The notes under the pieces are model-generated. The model saw only the letters and a list, made by a program, of their open reading frames with translations, ran no database searches and had not been told where the DNA came from. A DNA stretch of 64,000 nucleotides, taken from contig JAEUUG010000012.1 of the NCBI GenBank assembly GCA_016787565.1, positions 124,001 through 188,000 of the forward strand. The letters run 5' to 3'. Shown here in pieces: positions 17,955 to 27,493 of the stretch (position 1 is its first letter; each line of letters begins with the position of its first letter). This stretch comes from Cyclobacteriaceae bacterium (GTDB lineage: Bacteria; Bacteroidota; Bacteroidia; Cytophagales; Cyclobacteriaceae). Made by a program: the position numbers and the translations under genes.

Positions 17955-18404
17955 CTATGGAATAAGTCTTAGCTCTTTGGCCTTTTTGATAGCCTGAGTT
18001 CTTCTGCTCACATCCAACTTAACAAAGAGGTTGGCGGTGTGTGTTTTGATAGTATTTAGGGACACAAAAAGCTTATCAGCAATTTCCTGGTTTGACAGTC
18101 CGGATGCCATGAGAGCCAGTACTTCCTGCTCGCGCTTGCTGATACCGGTGCGCTTTCGAGATTCTTCATCCGAGATGATATTTCCGGTTTCGTCAGCCCG
18201 TACAATTCTCTTTATGATCGTTAGCCGGAAACCAGCCCAAATTCCTAAACCGGTAAAGAAAACAGCAATAACACCAAGGTATACTTCAACTGACAGATCG
18301 TGAATTAAATAGCGATACTCCAGATATTTTAACAGAAACACCAGCATAGCAAGCGCCACCCCATAGAACAAAACTATTTTCCCCGTGCTGGTATGCTGAG
18401 CCAT
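17955..18404 (-). CDS. Membrane-anchored LuxR-type transcriptional regulator
   Basis: 149 residues. Two N-terminal membrane helices (about 9-28 and 40-62) are followed by a short linker and a GerE/LuxR DNA-binding domain at about 85-146: ISKREQEVLALMASGLSNQEIADKLFVSLNTIKTHTANLFVKL. There is no receiver, PAS or autoinducer domain. The HTH is at the C-terminus on the cytoplasmic side, so DNA would have to be bound at the membrane unless the domain is released. The DUF4199 gene lies downstream and is the obvious target or partner. Confidence 0.85.
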   Translation of the reverse strand: MAQHTSTGKIVLFYGVALAMLVFLLKYLEYRYLIHDLSVEVYLGVIAVFFTGLGIWAGFRLTIIKRIVRADETGNIISDEESRKRTGISKREQEVLALMASGLSNQEIADKLFVSLNTIKTHTANLFVKLDVSRRTQAIKKAKELRLIP

Positions 18405-18432
18405 TCAGTAAGCAAAATTGACCTATGGCAAA

Positions 18433-18945
18433 TTACTCGATTATTTTTATTTCCCTCGTTGAGGTGTCGAAGATTGTGGTACCTAGAATTTGATTGTATC
18501 CTTTAAGCCGTTCAATAAGAACATCCTTATCCTTATCGCTATCTAACAGAATTTTTGCACCGTCATCAAACTTCAAAAAACATTTATAAACTGAATCTCT
18601 GAACTCGGTGACTGGCAAAACCGTAGGTGCATAGGCGGTAACATTTGCCACCAGATTGACTTTATTAACAAATAGTTTTTCAATAGAATTGAATTTTATT
18701 GCTTCGCCAAACTTGAATCCCATAATCCAGAGGTAGTCTCTGTAATATTTTTCAGTAACGTTAACCTCAAGGAAATTTCTGGCCGTTACTGCAGAACAGG
18801 ATAGCAAGAAAATAAATACCTGCAGAACATAACTGGCAGCAGTAGAAGAACCGCTGATAAAATTTATCGCAATGGAAATCATGAAGATGAAGAGCACGAC
18901 TCGTGCCGCAAGCGGCAACCAATAATCCTGTTTTGTTCTAATCAT
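18433..18945 (-). CDS. Hypothetical two-helix membrane protein
   Basis: 170 residues. Two membrane helices at about 10-28 and 37-55 are followed by a soluble, beta-rich region (60-165) including YYRDYLWIMGFKFGEAIKF and FLKFDDGAKILLDSDKDKDVLIERL. The layout resembles bacterial PH-like (YdbT/DUF304) proteins, but no diagnostic motif is seen, so I leave it unnamed. It begins 15 bp after the stop of 18961-20499 on the same strand and 28 bp before the LuxR gene, so it is probably co-transcribed with one or both. Confidence 0.65.
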   Translation of the reverse strand: MIRTKQDYWLPLAARVVLFIFMISIAINFISGSSTAASYVLQVFIFLLSCSAVTARNFLEVNVTEKYYRDYLWIMGFKFGEAIKFNSIEKLFVNKVNLVANVTAYAPTVLPVTEFRDSVYKCFLKFDDGAKILLDSDKDKDVLIERLKGYNQILGTTIFDTSTREIKIIE

Positions 18946-18960
18946 TTCGTTAAACTTAAT

Positions 18961-20499
18961 TTAACCGGCCCACCCTTCCCTATCCAGACTTCGATACTGA
19001 ATGGCTTCGGCTAAATGTTCTACTTTTATTTCGGGTGAACCGGACAGATCTGCGATTGTCCGGGATACTTTCAATATCCGGTCGTACGCACGCGCGGATA
19101 GGCCGAGGCGTTCCATAGCGGTTTTCAATAACGCTCTTCCGGCTTCGGTAATTTCACAAACTTCTTTAACCATGTTCGAAGGCATCATGGCGTTGCAATA
19201 AACATCACGTTGGTTCCTGAAACGTTCGGATTGGATTTCACGTGCATGTACCACACGCACCCGGATTTCAGTACTTGTTTCCGATCTGCGATTGGCAGTC
19301 ATCTCGTCAAATCCTACAGGTACCACCTCCACATGCAAGTCAATACGATCTAACAGCGGGCCAGATATTTTGCTCAGGTAACGCTGCACAATGCCCGGAC
19401 CACACACGCACTCTTTTTCAGGATGATTGTAGTAGCCACACGGACAGGGATTCATGCTGACAATCAGCATAAAGTTGGTCGGGTAATCAATTGAAACTTT
19501 GGCGCGCGAAATCGTGACGCGTCTTTCTTCCATGGGCTGCCGCATCACTTCTAAAACCGTACGTTTAAATTCGGGCAGCTCATCTAAAAACAACACACCA
19601 TTGTGCGACAGTGAGATTTCTCCTGGTTGTGGGTTTCCTCCACCGCCCACCAGGGCAACATCTGAAATGGTATGATGCGGACTACGAAAGGGGCGAGTTG
19701 TCAATAGTGTTGCATCCTTGCCGAGCCGTCCTGCAACAGAATGAATTTTGGTAGTTTCAAGTGCTTCCTGCAGCGTCAACGGGGGTAAGATCGTGGGCAA
19801 ACGTTTTGCGAGCATGGTTTTTCCGGCACCGGGCGGACCAATCATGATTACATTATGGCCACCGGCCGCGGCAATCTCTAAGGCGCGCTTAATATTCTCC
19901 TGCCCCTGAACATCTTTGAAGTCTGTATCATACGCATTGAGCCTGGTGGCAAACACATCACGTGTATCAATATGTACCGGATGGATTGAAATTTTTCCTT
20001 CCAGAAGATCAACTGCTTCTTTCAAACTACTGACCGGCAGTACCTCCAGGTTGCTGACGATGGCTGCCTCGCGGGCATTATCGAATGGAAGAATAAACCC
20101 TTTGAAACCCTCTTTCTTCGCCTGAATGGCGATGGGTAAGACTCCCTTGATCGGTCGCAACATCCCGTCCAATGACAACTCACCCATGATAATATACTGG
20201 TCAAGTTTTTCAGAAGTCAATTGCCCCGATGCTTTCAGCACACATAACGCAATGGGAAGATCATACGCAGAGCCCTCTTTCCGGATATCGGCTGGCGCCA
20301 GATTCACAACGGTTTTGTTACGCGGCATAAAATAGCCAACATCTTTGAGCGCAGATTCAACACGATGCTGACTTTCTTTAACAGCACCATCGGGCAGACC
20401 ACTCATAAAAAATCGAGTGCCCTGGCCTACACTCACCTCAACCATAATTATTCTGGCATCAACCCCGTGGACGGCTCCACCAAAGGTTTTCGCTAACAT
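18961..20499 (-). CDS. comM: YifB/ComM family Mg-chelatase-like AAA+ ATPase
   Basis: 512 residues, full length. The N-terminal Lon-protease-like fold (about 1-170) includes MSGLPDGAVKESQHRVESAL and LPIALCVLKASGQ. The AAA+ core has Walker A GPPGAGKT (221-228), the Mg-chelatase H2 insert, Walker B GVLFLDELPEF, and a four-cysteine stretch in CPCGYYNHPEKECVCG. The C-terminal helical lid carries LSARAYDRILKVSRTIADL. ComM of naturally competent bacteria is a helicase driving branch migration during integration of transforming DNA; a homologous-recombination role is inferred here. The downstream ORF starts 15 bp later. Confidence 0.92.
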   Translation of the reverse strand: MLAKTFGGAVHGVDARIIMVEVSVGQGTRFFMSGLPDGAVKESQHRVESALKDVGYFMPRNKTVVNLAPADIRKEGSAYDLPIALCVLKASGQLTSEKLDQYIIMGELSLDGMLRPIKGVLPIAIQAKKEGFKGFILPFDNAREAAIVSNLEVLPVSSLKEAVDLLEGKISIHPVHIDTRDVFATRLNAYDTDFKDVQGQENIKRALEIAAAGGHNVIMIGPPGAGKTMLAKRLPTILPPLTLQEALETTKIHSVAGRLGKDATLLTTRPFRSPHHTISDVALVGGGGNPQPGEISLSHNGVLFLDELPEFKRTVLEVMRQPMEERRVTISRAKVSIDYPTNFMLIVSMNPCPCGYYNHPEKECVCGPGIVQRYLSKISGPLLDRIDLHVEVVPVGFDEMTANRRSETSTEIRVRVVHAREIQSERFRNQRDVYCNAMMPSNMVKEVCEITEAGRALLKTAMERLGLSARAYDRILKVSRTIADLSGSPEIKVEHLAEAIQYRSLDREGWAG

Positions 20500-20512
20500 A
20501 TACTACGATAAC

Positions 20513-20836
20513 TTATTTTTTTACTTCGGGGGTTTGGGCTGCTTTTTTTTCTGCCTCTTGCAGATCAAACAATTTTGCCTTTAACATATTAAGCTCGTGT
20601 GTTAATGCACCAACTTCCTTCTGTGAATCGCGATGGATTAACCATGACCAAACAGCATCTACGCTAACGAAAAGTAAACCAAGCATGGCGCCATACTTCA
20701 TCCAGGAAATCCACTTCAGCACTTCAAATAAAAAATTAAAATCATCTTTCCGTGATTCAATAAAAAAAGTGAAGATCACAAGGAACAAATGAAATCCTCC
20801 AAATATGGAATAGAAAATGAGTCTGTTTTTATTCAT
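20513..20836 (-). CDS. Hypothetical small membrane protein with C-terminal coiled coil
   Basis: 107 residues from the ATG at 20836; the longer frame to 20941 lacks a convincing N-terminus. Two membrane helices (about 7-25 and 45-65) are followed by a basic segment and a heptad-like helix (HRDSQKEVGALTHELNMLKAKLFDLQEAEKKAA), giving a LapA-like topology with the coil in the cytoplasm. No named family is recognised. It ends 13 bp before the YifB start, so the two are probably co-transcribed behind the ABC transporter. Confidence 0.6.
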   Translation of the reverse strand: MNKNRLIFYSIFGGFHLFLVIFTFFIESRKDDFNFLFEVLKWISWMKYGAMLGLLFVSVDAVWSWLIHRDSQKEVGALTHELNMLKAKLFDLQEAEKKAAQTPEVKK

Positions 20837-20957
20837 CGAAGTCTGGTTAGCACCACAAGATTTGACTAAAGTTAAAAGAAAATAAATCAAAATACGTGAC
20901 CCCACTATCGAATTGTTAGCCATGTCAAGGGTGCCTGCCAACGAATATCGACCTATT

Positions 20958-22787
20958 TTATCGGCTTACCGTCTGAATTTCATTCAACTTCCGATACAGC
21001 CCTCCTTGTTTAACAAGGGTTTCATGATTTCCACGTTCCAGAATTTCTCCATTTTGAATAACAATAATTTCGTCAGCATGCTGAATGGTGCTAAGGCGGT
21101 GGGCTATAACAATTGAAGTACGACTCTTCATCAGTCTATTCAGCGCATCTTGAACCAGGCGTTCGGATTCTGAATCTAATGCCGAAGTTGCTTCGTCTAA
21201 AATTAAAATGGATGGGTTTTTCAAAACAGCGCGGGCAATACTTAGGCGCTGGCGTTGCCCTCCGGAAAGTTTTGAGCCACGCTCACCGATCAGGGTCTGA
21301 TAGCCCTGCTCTGTTTGCATGATGAAGTCGTGTGCATTGGCAATTTTTGCTGCCTCTACAACATCTTCCTCCCGCACGTTTTCCATTCCAAAGGCTATAT
21401 TATTCAAAATTGTATCATTAAATAATATGGACTCTTGCGTAACCACACCCATTTGTTGACGGAGGGATTCTACTTCATAATCACGCAAGGAAATACCATC
21501 CAGTACTACGTCCCCGTCTACGGGATCGTAAAAGCGTGGGACCAAATCCGCCAGCGTTGATTTGCCTCCACCCGATGGACCAACTAATGCAATGGTCTTT
21601 CCTTTTTCAACTTTTAAGTTGATGTTTTTCAAGACCAGGTCCTTTTCATAGGCAAAGCTTACATTTTTAAATTCAATGGAATCTTCAAATTTTTCAAGGT
21701 GCGTTGCATTCGGCTTGCTTTGAATGGCTGACTTTGTATCAACAATAGCAAAGATGCGTTGCGCTGAAATTGTTCCTTTTTGCAAGGATGTAATTCCATT
21801 TGAGAAATTTTTGGCCGGTTGAATAACCATCGCAAAAACTCCCAGAAAGCCCAGGAATACTTCGGGCTCCAATACATGTTCACGCAACACAAGGTTACCA
21901 CCAAAAAAGATTATTCCGACCATGATCATCACACCCAGCATTTCTGAAACCGGTGAAGCCAGTTCATTCTTATAGGCCATCGATTTACTCACTTTTCGAT
22001 AGTGTGAGCTTTCATCTTCAATTTTGCGAAGTACAAAATTACGTGCATTGAAAGCTTTGATTACGCGCATACCGGAGAAAGTCTCATCGAGTATATTCAC
22101 AATTCTTCCCAGCGATTCCTGACTGAGTTTGGCTTTCCGTTTCAACCGCTTAATAATTTCTGCCAGCACACCTCCTGTCAGCGGCAAAACGAGCAGGGTA
22201 AACAGCATGAGTTTTGGCGACATGGTAAACAACACCACAAAATACACAATGATAGTGATCGGCTCTTTCAACACTGCTTTTAAGCTATTGACAACAGCCG
22301 CTTCAACTTCCTGAACATCGTTTGTAAACCGCGAAATCAAATCACCTTTTCGGTTGGAATTGAAAAATCCGATGTGCAAAAGAGAAACGCTCCGAAAAAT
22401 ATCCATCCGCATATTTTTCACAAGGTCCACTCGGATTTTAGTGGCCATGACCCGCTCCAGGTAGCGAAATACGTTCGCCAGTACTACCGAAATAACAATC
22501 AGCGCACAAACAAAAAGCAATGCATTTAACGGACCATTTTCGACAATGATTTTGATAAAAAAATGATTGAACGTTTTTACGATGTAATCGATGCTCAACG
22601 AAAAATCCGGGAGGGCAGGAATATCTACAGGTTCCTTTCCAGCCTTGAAGAGAACACTCATCATGGGCACAACCAAAACGATGTTAAAGGTTCCAAAAAT
22701 AATTCCCAGTATAGCAAACAGAAAAAAGAGAAATAACTGCGATTTGAATAAAGGAGCGTATGCTAATATCCGAAGGTAAGTCTTCAT
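20958..22787 (-). CDS. MsbA-like ABC exporter (fused permease and ATPase)
   Basis: 609 residues: a type-1 exporter half-transporter with six membrane helices (about 15-330) and one nucleotide-binding domain. Walker A is GPSGGGKST (about 397), the Q-loop VTQES, the signature LSGGQRQR, Walker B ILILDEATSALD, and the switch AHRLSTIQHADE. Length and architecture match lipid flippases (MsbA) and lipid-linked exporters, and it acts as a homodimer. The envelope-assembly neighbour at 22809-24527 supports lipid or polysaccharide export, but multidrug export cannot be excluded. It starts 21 bp after the upstream gene's stop. Confidence 0.85.
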   Translation of the reverse strand: MKTYLRILAYAPLFKSQLFLFFLFAILGIIFGTFNIVLVVPMMSVLFKAGKEPVDIPALPDFSLSIDYIVKTFNHFFIKIIVENGPLNALLFVCALIVISVVLANVFRYLERVMATKIRVDLVKNMRMDIFRSVSLLHIGFFNSNRKGDLISRFTNDVQEVEAAVVNSLKAVLKEPITIIVYFVVLFTMSPKLMLFTLLVLPLTGGVLAEIIKRLKRKAKLSQESLGRIVNILDETFSGMRVIKAFNARNFVLRKIEDESSHYRKVSKSMAYKNELASPVSEMLGVMIMVGIIFFGGNLVLREHVLEPEVFLGFLGVFAMVIQPAKNFSNGITSLQKGTISAQRIFAIVDTKSAIQSKPNATHLEKFEDSIEFKNVSFAYEKDLVLKNINLKVEKGKTIALVGPSGGGKSTLADLVPRFYDPVDGDVVLDGISLRDYEVESLRQQMGVVTQESILFNDTILNNIAFGMENVREEDVVEAAKIANAHDFIMQTEQGYQTLIGERGSKLSGGQRQRLSIARAVLKNPSILILDEATSALDSESERLVQDALNRLMKSRTSIVIAHRLSTIQHADEIIVIQNGEILERGNHETLVKQGGLYRKLNEIQTVSR

Positions 22788-22808
22788 GCGTTAGAGTTAA
22801 CCGGTGAT

Positions 22809-24527
22809 TTAGAATTCGTACAATCGCCTGGCGATATTCCATCGCAAAGCTAAGGAAGTTACCGTAGTATTATTGTGATAGGCCGGGAGTTCACTATCAC
22901 TCTTGCGCAGCACCACATTAAAATCAATAAAGAGATTGTGTTTGAATTGGTAGGATGCCGTCAGTGTTCCTAAAAGAATATCATTCGCAAACCCCTGGCC
23001 AATGGTATTACCATAATTCAGATTGCTTGTTCCTCCGTTTTTCCGATCGGTATTATTCTTCAATACATCACTACCCCAGTTGTATTTTACCCCGGTTGAA
23101 TCTCGCCCAATATTCGTCAAAATAAGTTTGCCCGAAATATTGAGTTTTGGAATAGGCTGATAGCGCACAATGCCTACCAGCTCTGTGAAGTTCGCTCCCA
23201 GCGGATGCGCAATGGGCTGCCGGTAACTCGAGTAATTGTTATACTGCGAGTTATGAGAATAGGTGTACGGTCTGACAATGTTCACTTCTCCCTGTAAATC
23301 GAGATTGGAGACGTTAAAGGCATCGATATATTTTGCACCCGCTTGAATGGCAAATTTATTGGCCCACCAGCCATTACCATCCTTAATGTTTTCCAATACA
23401 AATTCATCGAGTACAAATTGCCCATAGAAGGAAAGTTTTTTGATGGCATTCCATTTAAAATCCAATCCGAGAATTGCATTATCGGTACTGCCATTCTGCT
23501 GTTCAATCGACCGGTAAAAAATAATGGGATTGAGGTAGTCAAACCTGAATTTCCCTGAACTCACCGAATCATCGGGACTGTAAATAACGGATTCAAAAAC
23601 ACCAATATTCAGTTTCTTACCGATGTTTACACTCAGGTGATGAAAGGCTACAAACTTATCCGGGTATCCCCCGGCCTGCTGTCCGCTTCCACCGATATTA
23701 CTCTTTACATCGGCAGTCATTTTATTGATCATAAATAAATAATTGATCTTCCATATTTTAACATTGCCCTTCAGAAACATGGAAGGTGGCGCGTAGTCAG
23801 AGAATATGAGTGATCGGTATCCATTGCCAATAAAAAAACGATCATGGCCAAACTGAAGGTTGATGTGTTTTGTGGCTTCGAATGTGATATAACCTCGGGC
23901 CTGGAAAAAATCAACACCCTTGCCATCTTTAAAATCCTTCCAGAATCCTTCATGCGGGATGACCGGGTTATCACTCAGACGCATTTGATCCGTAACATAC
24001 GATGGCAAAACTGCCTGATTGTCGGTTAGGTATGTGTAGAGCCCAACCTTTTGATCGATCATTCCGCGAACTTCCAGGCCACGCGTATTGATAAAAGACA
24101 TGTCTTCATTCCGGGAATCTTTTCCAATACCCAGGTACAAAACCGGGTTTACGTGTAGGTCGAATTCAGGCATGTCAACATAAAACAGATCCGATTTCTT
24201 TTTATAAAAATGTTTTAAAAAACGCTTTTTGCTGCTGCTGGATTCCGATCGCGACCATTCCCAGCTATCATTCCGCAAATAGTCCTGATTGAATTGATCA
24301 GCACGGGACGCAAAAACCCCGTATTGCCCAACTGAATCAAGAAAAGCGACAATATCCGATCGCTTATAGGGCTTCACAGCAGTAAAAATTTCTGGTCTTA
24401 TCCGGCCAGCCTTAATTTCATAGCGATCGATGGTGTGATAATAGTCCTCATTGAGGGTTGCGTAGTTGCTTTGGGCCGATAAAGTGCCCGAAAAGAGTAA
24501 AAAAAGGGTTATTGTATAAATCCTCAT
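22809..24527 (-). CDS. Wzi-like (capsule assembly) outer-membrane barrel protein
   Basis: 572 residues from the ATG at 24527, where a clean signal peptide begins (MRIYTITLFLLFSGTLSAQ); the frame runs further upstream without one. After an N-terminal helical segment (EDYYHTIDRYEIKAGRIRPEIF) the rest is a long series of amphipathic strands ending NIARRLYEF, with an aromatic last residue as expected for a BAM substrate. The pattern, with GHDRFFIGNGYRSLIF, fits the Wzi family and RemB-like proteins. Wzi anchors capsule at the cell surface; that role is inferred from family. Confidence 0.7.
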   Translation of the reverse strand: MRIYTITLFLLFSGTLSAQSNYATLNEDYYHTIDRYEIKAGRIRPEIFTAVKPYKRSDIVAFLDSVGQYGVFASRADQFNQDYLRNDSWEWSRSESSSSKKRFLKHFYKKKSDLFYVDMPEFDLHVNPVLYLGIGKDSRNEDMSFINTRGLEVRGMIDQKVGLYTYLTDNQAVLPSYVTDQMRLSDNPVIPHEGFWKDFKDGKGVDFFQARGYITFEATKHINLQFGHDRFFIGNGYRSLIFSDYAPPSMFLKGNVKIWKINYLFMINKMTADVKSNIGGSGQQAGGYPDKFVAFHHLSVNIGKKLNIGVFESVIYSPDDSVSSGKFRFDYLNPIIFYRSIEQQNGSTDNAILGLDFKWNAIKKLSFYGQFVLDEFVLENIKDGNGWWANKFAIQAGAKYIDAFNVSNLDLQGEVNIVRPYTYSHNSQYNNYSSYRQPIAHPLGANFTELVGIVRYQPIPKLNISGKLILTNIGRDSTGVKYNWGSDVLKNNTDRKNGGTSNLNYGNTIGQGFANDILLGTLTASYQFKHNLFIDFNVVLRKSDSELPAYHNNTTVTSLALRWNIARRLYEF

Positions 24528-24589
24528 GAGGCAAAATACTCGTTTTTGATTCAACTTACTGATTAGTGCCAAAAATAAGGAATTGACGA

Positions 24590-24620
24590 TTTGTATATGT
24601 TTCGATTGTCTCTATCTTTG
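24590..24620 (+). promoter_or_regulatory. Bacteroidota-type promoter of the L31 gene
   Basis: TTTG (24590-24593), 19-bp spacer, TATCTTTG (24613-24620): an exact -33/-7 pair with consensus spacing, placing the start of transcription about 25 bp before the rpmE2 ATG. Confidence 0.85.
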
Positions 24621-24652
24621 CAGTCCTTTTACAGAGAAAAGCAAGAATTGAT

Positions 24653-24901
24653 ATGAAAAAAGGCATTCATCCTGAATACAAAGACGTGGTTTTTTGGGAC
24701 ACTTCCAGCGATCACAAGTTTTTATCGCGTTCAACCCAGGCTCCCAAGGAGACCATCAAGTGGGAAGACGGAAAAGAGTATCCTGTCATTAAAGTGGAAG
24801 TTAGCTCCGCTTCTCACCCCTTTTTTACGGGTAAGAAGTTGTTTGTTGATACCGCAGGACGCGTAGAAAAATTCAAGAACAAGTATCAGAAAAAAGCATA
24901 G
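24653..24901 (+). CDS. rpmE2: 50S ribosomal protein L31, type B
   Basis: 82 residues, opening [29 protein letters not shown] and ending [19 protein letters not shown], the type B L31 pattern. The zinc-binding cysteines of the zinc-ribbon (C+) form are absent, so it is the zinc-independent version. L31 bridges the large and small ribosomal subunits at the central protuberance. It is monocistronic, with a consensus promoter at 24590 and a terminator at 24931. Confidence 0.97.
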   Translation: MKKGIHPEYKDVVFWDTSSDHKFLSRSTQAPKETIKWEDGKEYPVIKVEVSSASHPFFTGKKLFVDTAGRVEKFKNKYQKKA

Positions 24902-24930
24902 TTTCTTCTTCTTTGGAGAGAGAAGAGAGA

Positions 24931-24957
24931 AGCCCAGCGAAAGCCGGGCTTTTTTTA
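24931..24957 (+). terminator. Terminator of rpmE2
   Basis: AGCCC-A-GC / GC-C-GGGCT stem closed by a GAAA loop and followed by seven T. Confidence 0.85.
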
Positions 24958-25042
24958 TGCGCACATCAAAATAATTTATCCGGTTTGCCCGCACACATCC
25001 TGCTTTCATTCCAGCAAGCACAGCAATACCGCACCGGTACAC

Positions 25043-25072
25043 TTGCGCCATGCACAGCATGTTTTAATTTTG
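25043..25072 (+). promoter_or_regulatory. Promoter overlapping the start of the GlmU-like gene (possible leaderless mRNA)
   Basis: TTG (25043-25045), 19-bp spacer, TAATTTTG (25065-25072). The -7 element ends 4 bp before the ATG at 25077, so transcription would start at or next to the initiator codon. Confidence 0.5.
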
Positions 25073-25076
25073 ATCC

Positions 25077-26258
25077 ATGAACGTTATCCTTTTTGATGAT
25101 CCTGCCATTCGCATCGATCTCTTACCTTTTACTTTTACAAGACCAGTCAGCAAAATCAGAGTCGGTATCTTAACCATTGACGAGAAGTGGGAAAAGTGGC
25201 TTAATACGAGCGTCTCTTTTCAGACAGAAGCTTATCTGCAGAAAAAATTTCCGTTGCGGTCAGCCAATGATAATCTGCTGATCAACGGAGCGCTTTGCCC
25301 GGATATGAAACTGATCATGGCTATTCATGCGTTGGCACCGGGTCAATTTTTAGTTAAGGATAAAACCCTGCTGGCAGCCCGAAAGCCCGAAGTGGAGATG
25401 AATGCGATCAACACGATTGCCTATACAGAGCCCATCACCCTTATTGACAAGACGTGGAAAATTTTTCGTGAAAATGCAGCCCAGATAAAATCAGATTTTG
25501 CGCTTGTCACCACAGGAAGAACATCGGCAAGTATTCACGATAAGCATACCGTGGTCTACAATCCACAACATGTATTTGTTGAAGAAGGTGTTTATGTCCG
25601 CTCGGCTATTTTAAACGCAGAGACGGGGCCCATTTATCTTGGCAAGAACAGTATCGTACAGGAAGGCGCAATCATTCGCGGTTCGTTTGCTTTGTGCGAA
25701 GGAGCCCACGTGAACATGGGCGCCAAAATACGCGGAGATGTAACGGTGGGGCCATTTTCAAAAGTGGGTGGAGAAATCAGTACTGCTGTTCTCTTTGGTT
25801 ACAGCAACAAAGCGCACGATGGTTTTTTAGGATGTTCCGTACTTGGTGAGTGGTGTAACCTGGGCGCTGATACCAACACTTCTAACCTCAAAAACAATTA
25901 CGACAACGTAAAACTCTGGAGCCATGCAACCGGGCATTTTGAAAACACAGGCTTACAGTTTTGCGGATTGATGATGGGCGATCATAGCAAATGCAGCATC
26001 AACCTGATGTTCAATACCGGAACGGTGGTGGATGTTTCCGCAAATGTTTTTGGCGAGGGATTCCCCAGAAACTATATTCCCTCCTTCTCCTGGGGAGGTT
26101 CTGGCGGATACTTGACCTACCGGATAGACAAAGCGCTGGAAACCGCCAGTCGTGTTATGGCAAGAAGAAATGTGGTGCTGGATGATGTAGAGAAGGAAAT
26201 ACTTACCCACGTATATGAACAAACGGTTGCGCATCGAAATTGGGAAAAGAAAAGTTGA
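25077..26258 (+). CDS. GlmU-family putative sugar-nucleotide transferase
   Basis: 393 residues: the alternative Bacteroidota GlmU-like form. The N-terminal half (1-150) lacks a normal pyrophosphorylase loop but keeps the family's opening (MNVILFDDPAIRIDLLPFTFTRPVSKIRVGIL). The C-terminal half (about 165-360) is a left-handed beta-helix with hexapeptide repeats (GPIYLGKNSIVQEGAIIRG, GAHVNMGAKIRGDVTVG), ending in the acetyltransferase-like GDHSKCSINLMFNTGTVV. The presumed role is UDP-GlcNAc synthesis from glucosamine-1-phosphate; the substrate is unproven. It may be expressed from a leaderless transcript. Confidence 0.85.
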   Translation: MNVILFDDPAIRIDLLPFTFTRPVSKIRVGILTIDEKWEKWLNTSVSFQTEAYLQKKFPLRSANDNLLINGALCPDMKLIMAIHALAPGQFLVKDKTLLAARKPEVEMNAINTIAYTEPITLIDKTWKIFRENAAQIKSDFALVTTGRTSASIHDKHTVVYNPQHVFVEEGVYVRSAILNAETGPIYLGKNSIVQEGAIIRGSFALCEGAHVNMGAKIRGDVTVGPFSKVGGEISTAVLFGYSNKAHDGFLGCSVLGEWCNLGADTNTSNLKNNYDNVKLWSHATGHFENTGLQFCGLMMGDHSKCSINLMFNTGTVVDVSANVFGEGFPRNYIPSFSWGGSGGYLTYRIDKALETASRVMARRNVVLDDVEKEILTHVYEQTVAHRNWEKKS

Positions 26259-26331
26259 TTCGTTAGCCGGTTATTCGTTGATTCGTAAAAAATCCATTCA
26301 ATATTATTTTTTTTGAACCTGAACATTCAAC

Positions 26332-27453
26332 ATGAAGTTCGCTGACATTCCTGGTCTTTCTGAAACGAAAAAGTTGTTGATGGATGCTGTTATCAGTAAC
26401 CACATTGCCCACGCACAACTCTTTGTAGGAGCAGAAGGTGCGTTGAACTTACCCATGGCACTGGCCTATGCCACGTATTTACATTGTCAGCAAAAAGGTG
26501 ATGATGCCTGTGGTGTTTGCCCGGCCTGCTCTAAAAATCTAAAATACATACACCCCGATACACACTTTGTTTTTCCACTGAGTAATGTTAAAAGCGACAA
26601 GGACGAAGAACGTTTCAAGGCAGAGATCACGAAATCGTGGCGTGCATTTTTACTGGAGCAGCCACTCGGTAATCTGGACGACTGGACAAATTATTATGGT
26701 GGTGAGGATAAACAAGCGCTGATATCACGCGAAGAAAGCCGGGAGATTGTAAAGGCACTTTCACTGAAGCCCTTTGAAAGTCCACACAAAGTCATGATCA
26801 TCTGGCAACCTGAATTGATGCATCCTTCGGCTGCGAATGGCATTCTCAAAATTCTGGAAGAACCACCCCCGCATACCTATTTCATTTTGGTAACCAATGC
26901 TGCCGACAGGCTTTTGCCCACTATCATTTCGCGTACACAGATTGTAACCATTCCCCTGCTTCGCGATGCCGAACTAGAATCTTATTTAAGAACACGACAC
27001 CAGCTGGATGAATCCCGTGCTGCCAAGATTGCGCAATTGGCCGATGGCAATATTAACCTTGCCATCAAACTTCTTGAAAACACGGAAGACGATAATACCC
27101 AACGGTTTACTGAATGGATGCGGGCCTGTTTCAAAAAGAATTATGGCGCCTTGCTTTCCATGGCCGATGATTATCATGGTATGGACAAACTGAGTCAGAA
27201 AAATTTATTAAGCTACAGCATCAATATGATGCGCGAATCACTCTTGTTTCAGGCTGGCGCAACTTCGATTAACCGCACACGCGGAGAAGAACTAAAATTT
27301 GTTCAGGATTTCAGCAAGGTGCTGAACCTGGATAAAATCGAGAAATCGTTTCGCCTGATGAACGATGCCACCTACCACCTGGAACGGAATGGTAGCGCCA
27401 AGATGATCTTTCTGGATTTATCCTTGAAATTATCCACCACAATTAATCCGTAA
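26332..27453 (+). CDS. holB: DNA polymerase III delta' subunit
   Basis: 373 residues. The AAA+ clamp-loader fold opens FADIPGLSETKKLLMDAV...HAQLFVGAEGALN. The P-loop position reads GAEGALN instead of GxxGxGKT, so ATP binding is lost, as expected for delta' rather than the DnaX ATPase. The zinc-binding CQQKGDDACGVCPAC module and the sensor region AANGILKILEEPPPHTYFILVT are present, and the C-terminal collar domain (about 240-370) is complete. The subunit loads the beta clamp at the replication fork. hemC follows 40 bp later on the same strand. Confidence 0.92.
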   Translation: MKFADIPGLSETKKLLMDAVISNHIAHAQLFVGAEGALNLPMALAYATYLHCQQKGDDACGVCPACSKNLKYIHPDTHFVFPLSNVKSDKDEERFKAEITKSWRAFLLEQPLGNLDDWTNYYGGEDKQALISREESREIVKALSLKPFESPHKVMIIWQPELMHPSAANGILKILEEPPPHTYFILVTNAADRLLPTIISRTQIVTIPLLRDAELESYLRTRHQLDESRAAKIAQLADGNINLAIKLLENTEDDNTQRFTEWMRACFKKNYGALLSMADDYHGMDKLSQKNLLSYSINMMRESLLFQAGATSINRTRGEELKFVQDFSKVLNLDKIEKSFRLMNDATYHLERNGSAKMIFLDLSLKLSTTINP

Positions 27454-27493
27454 TTCGATTTCTTTTCCTAAGTTTTAGAACAATTAGGAAACT

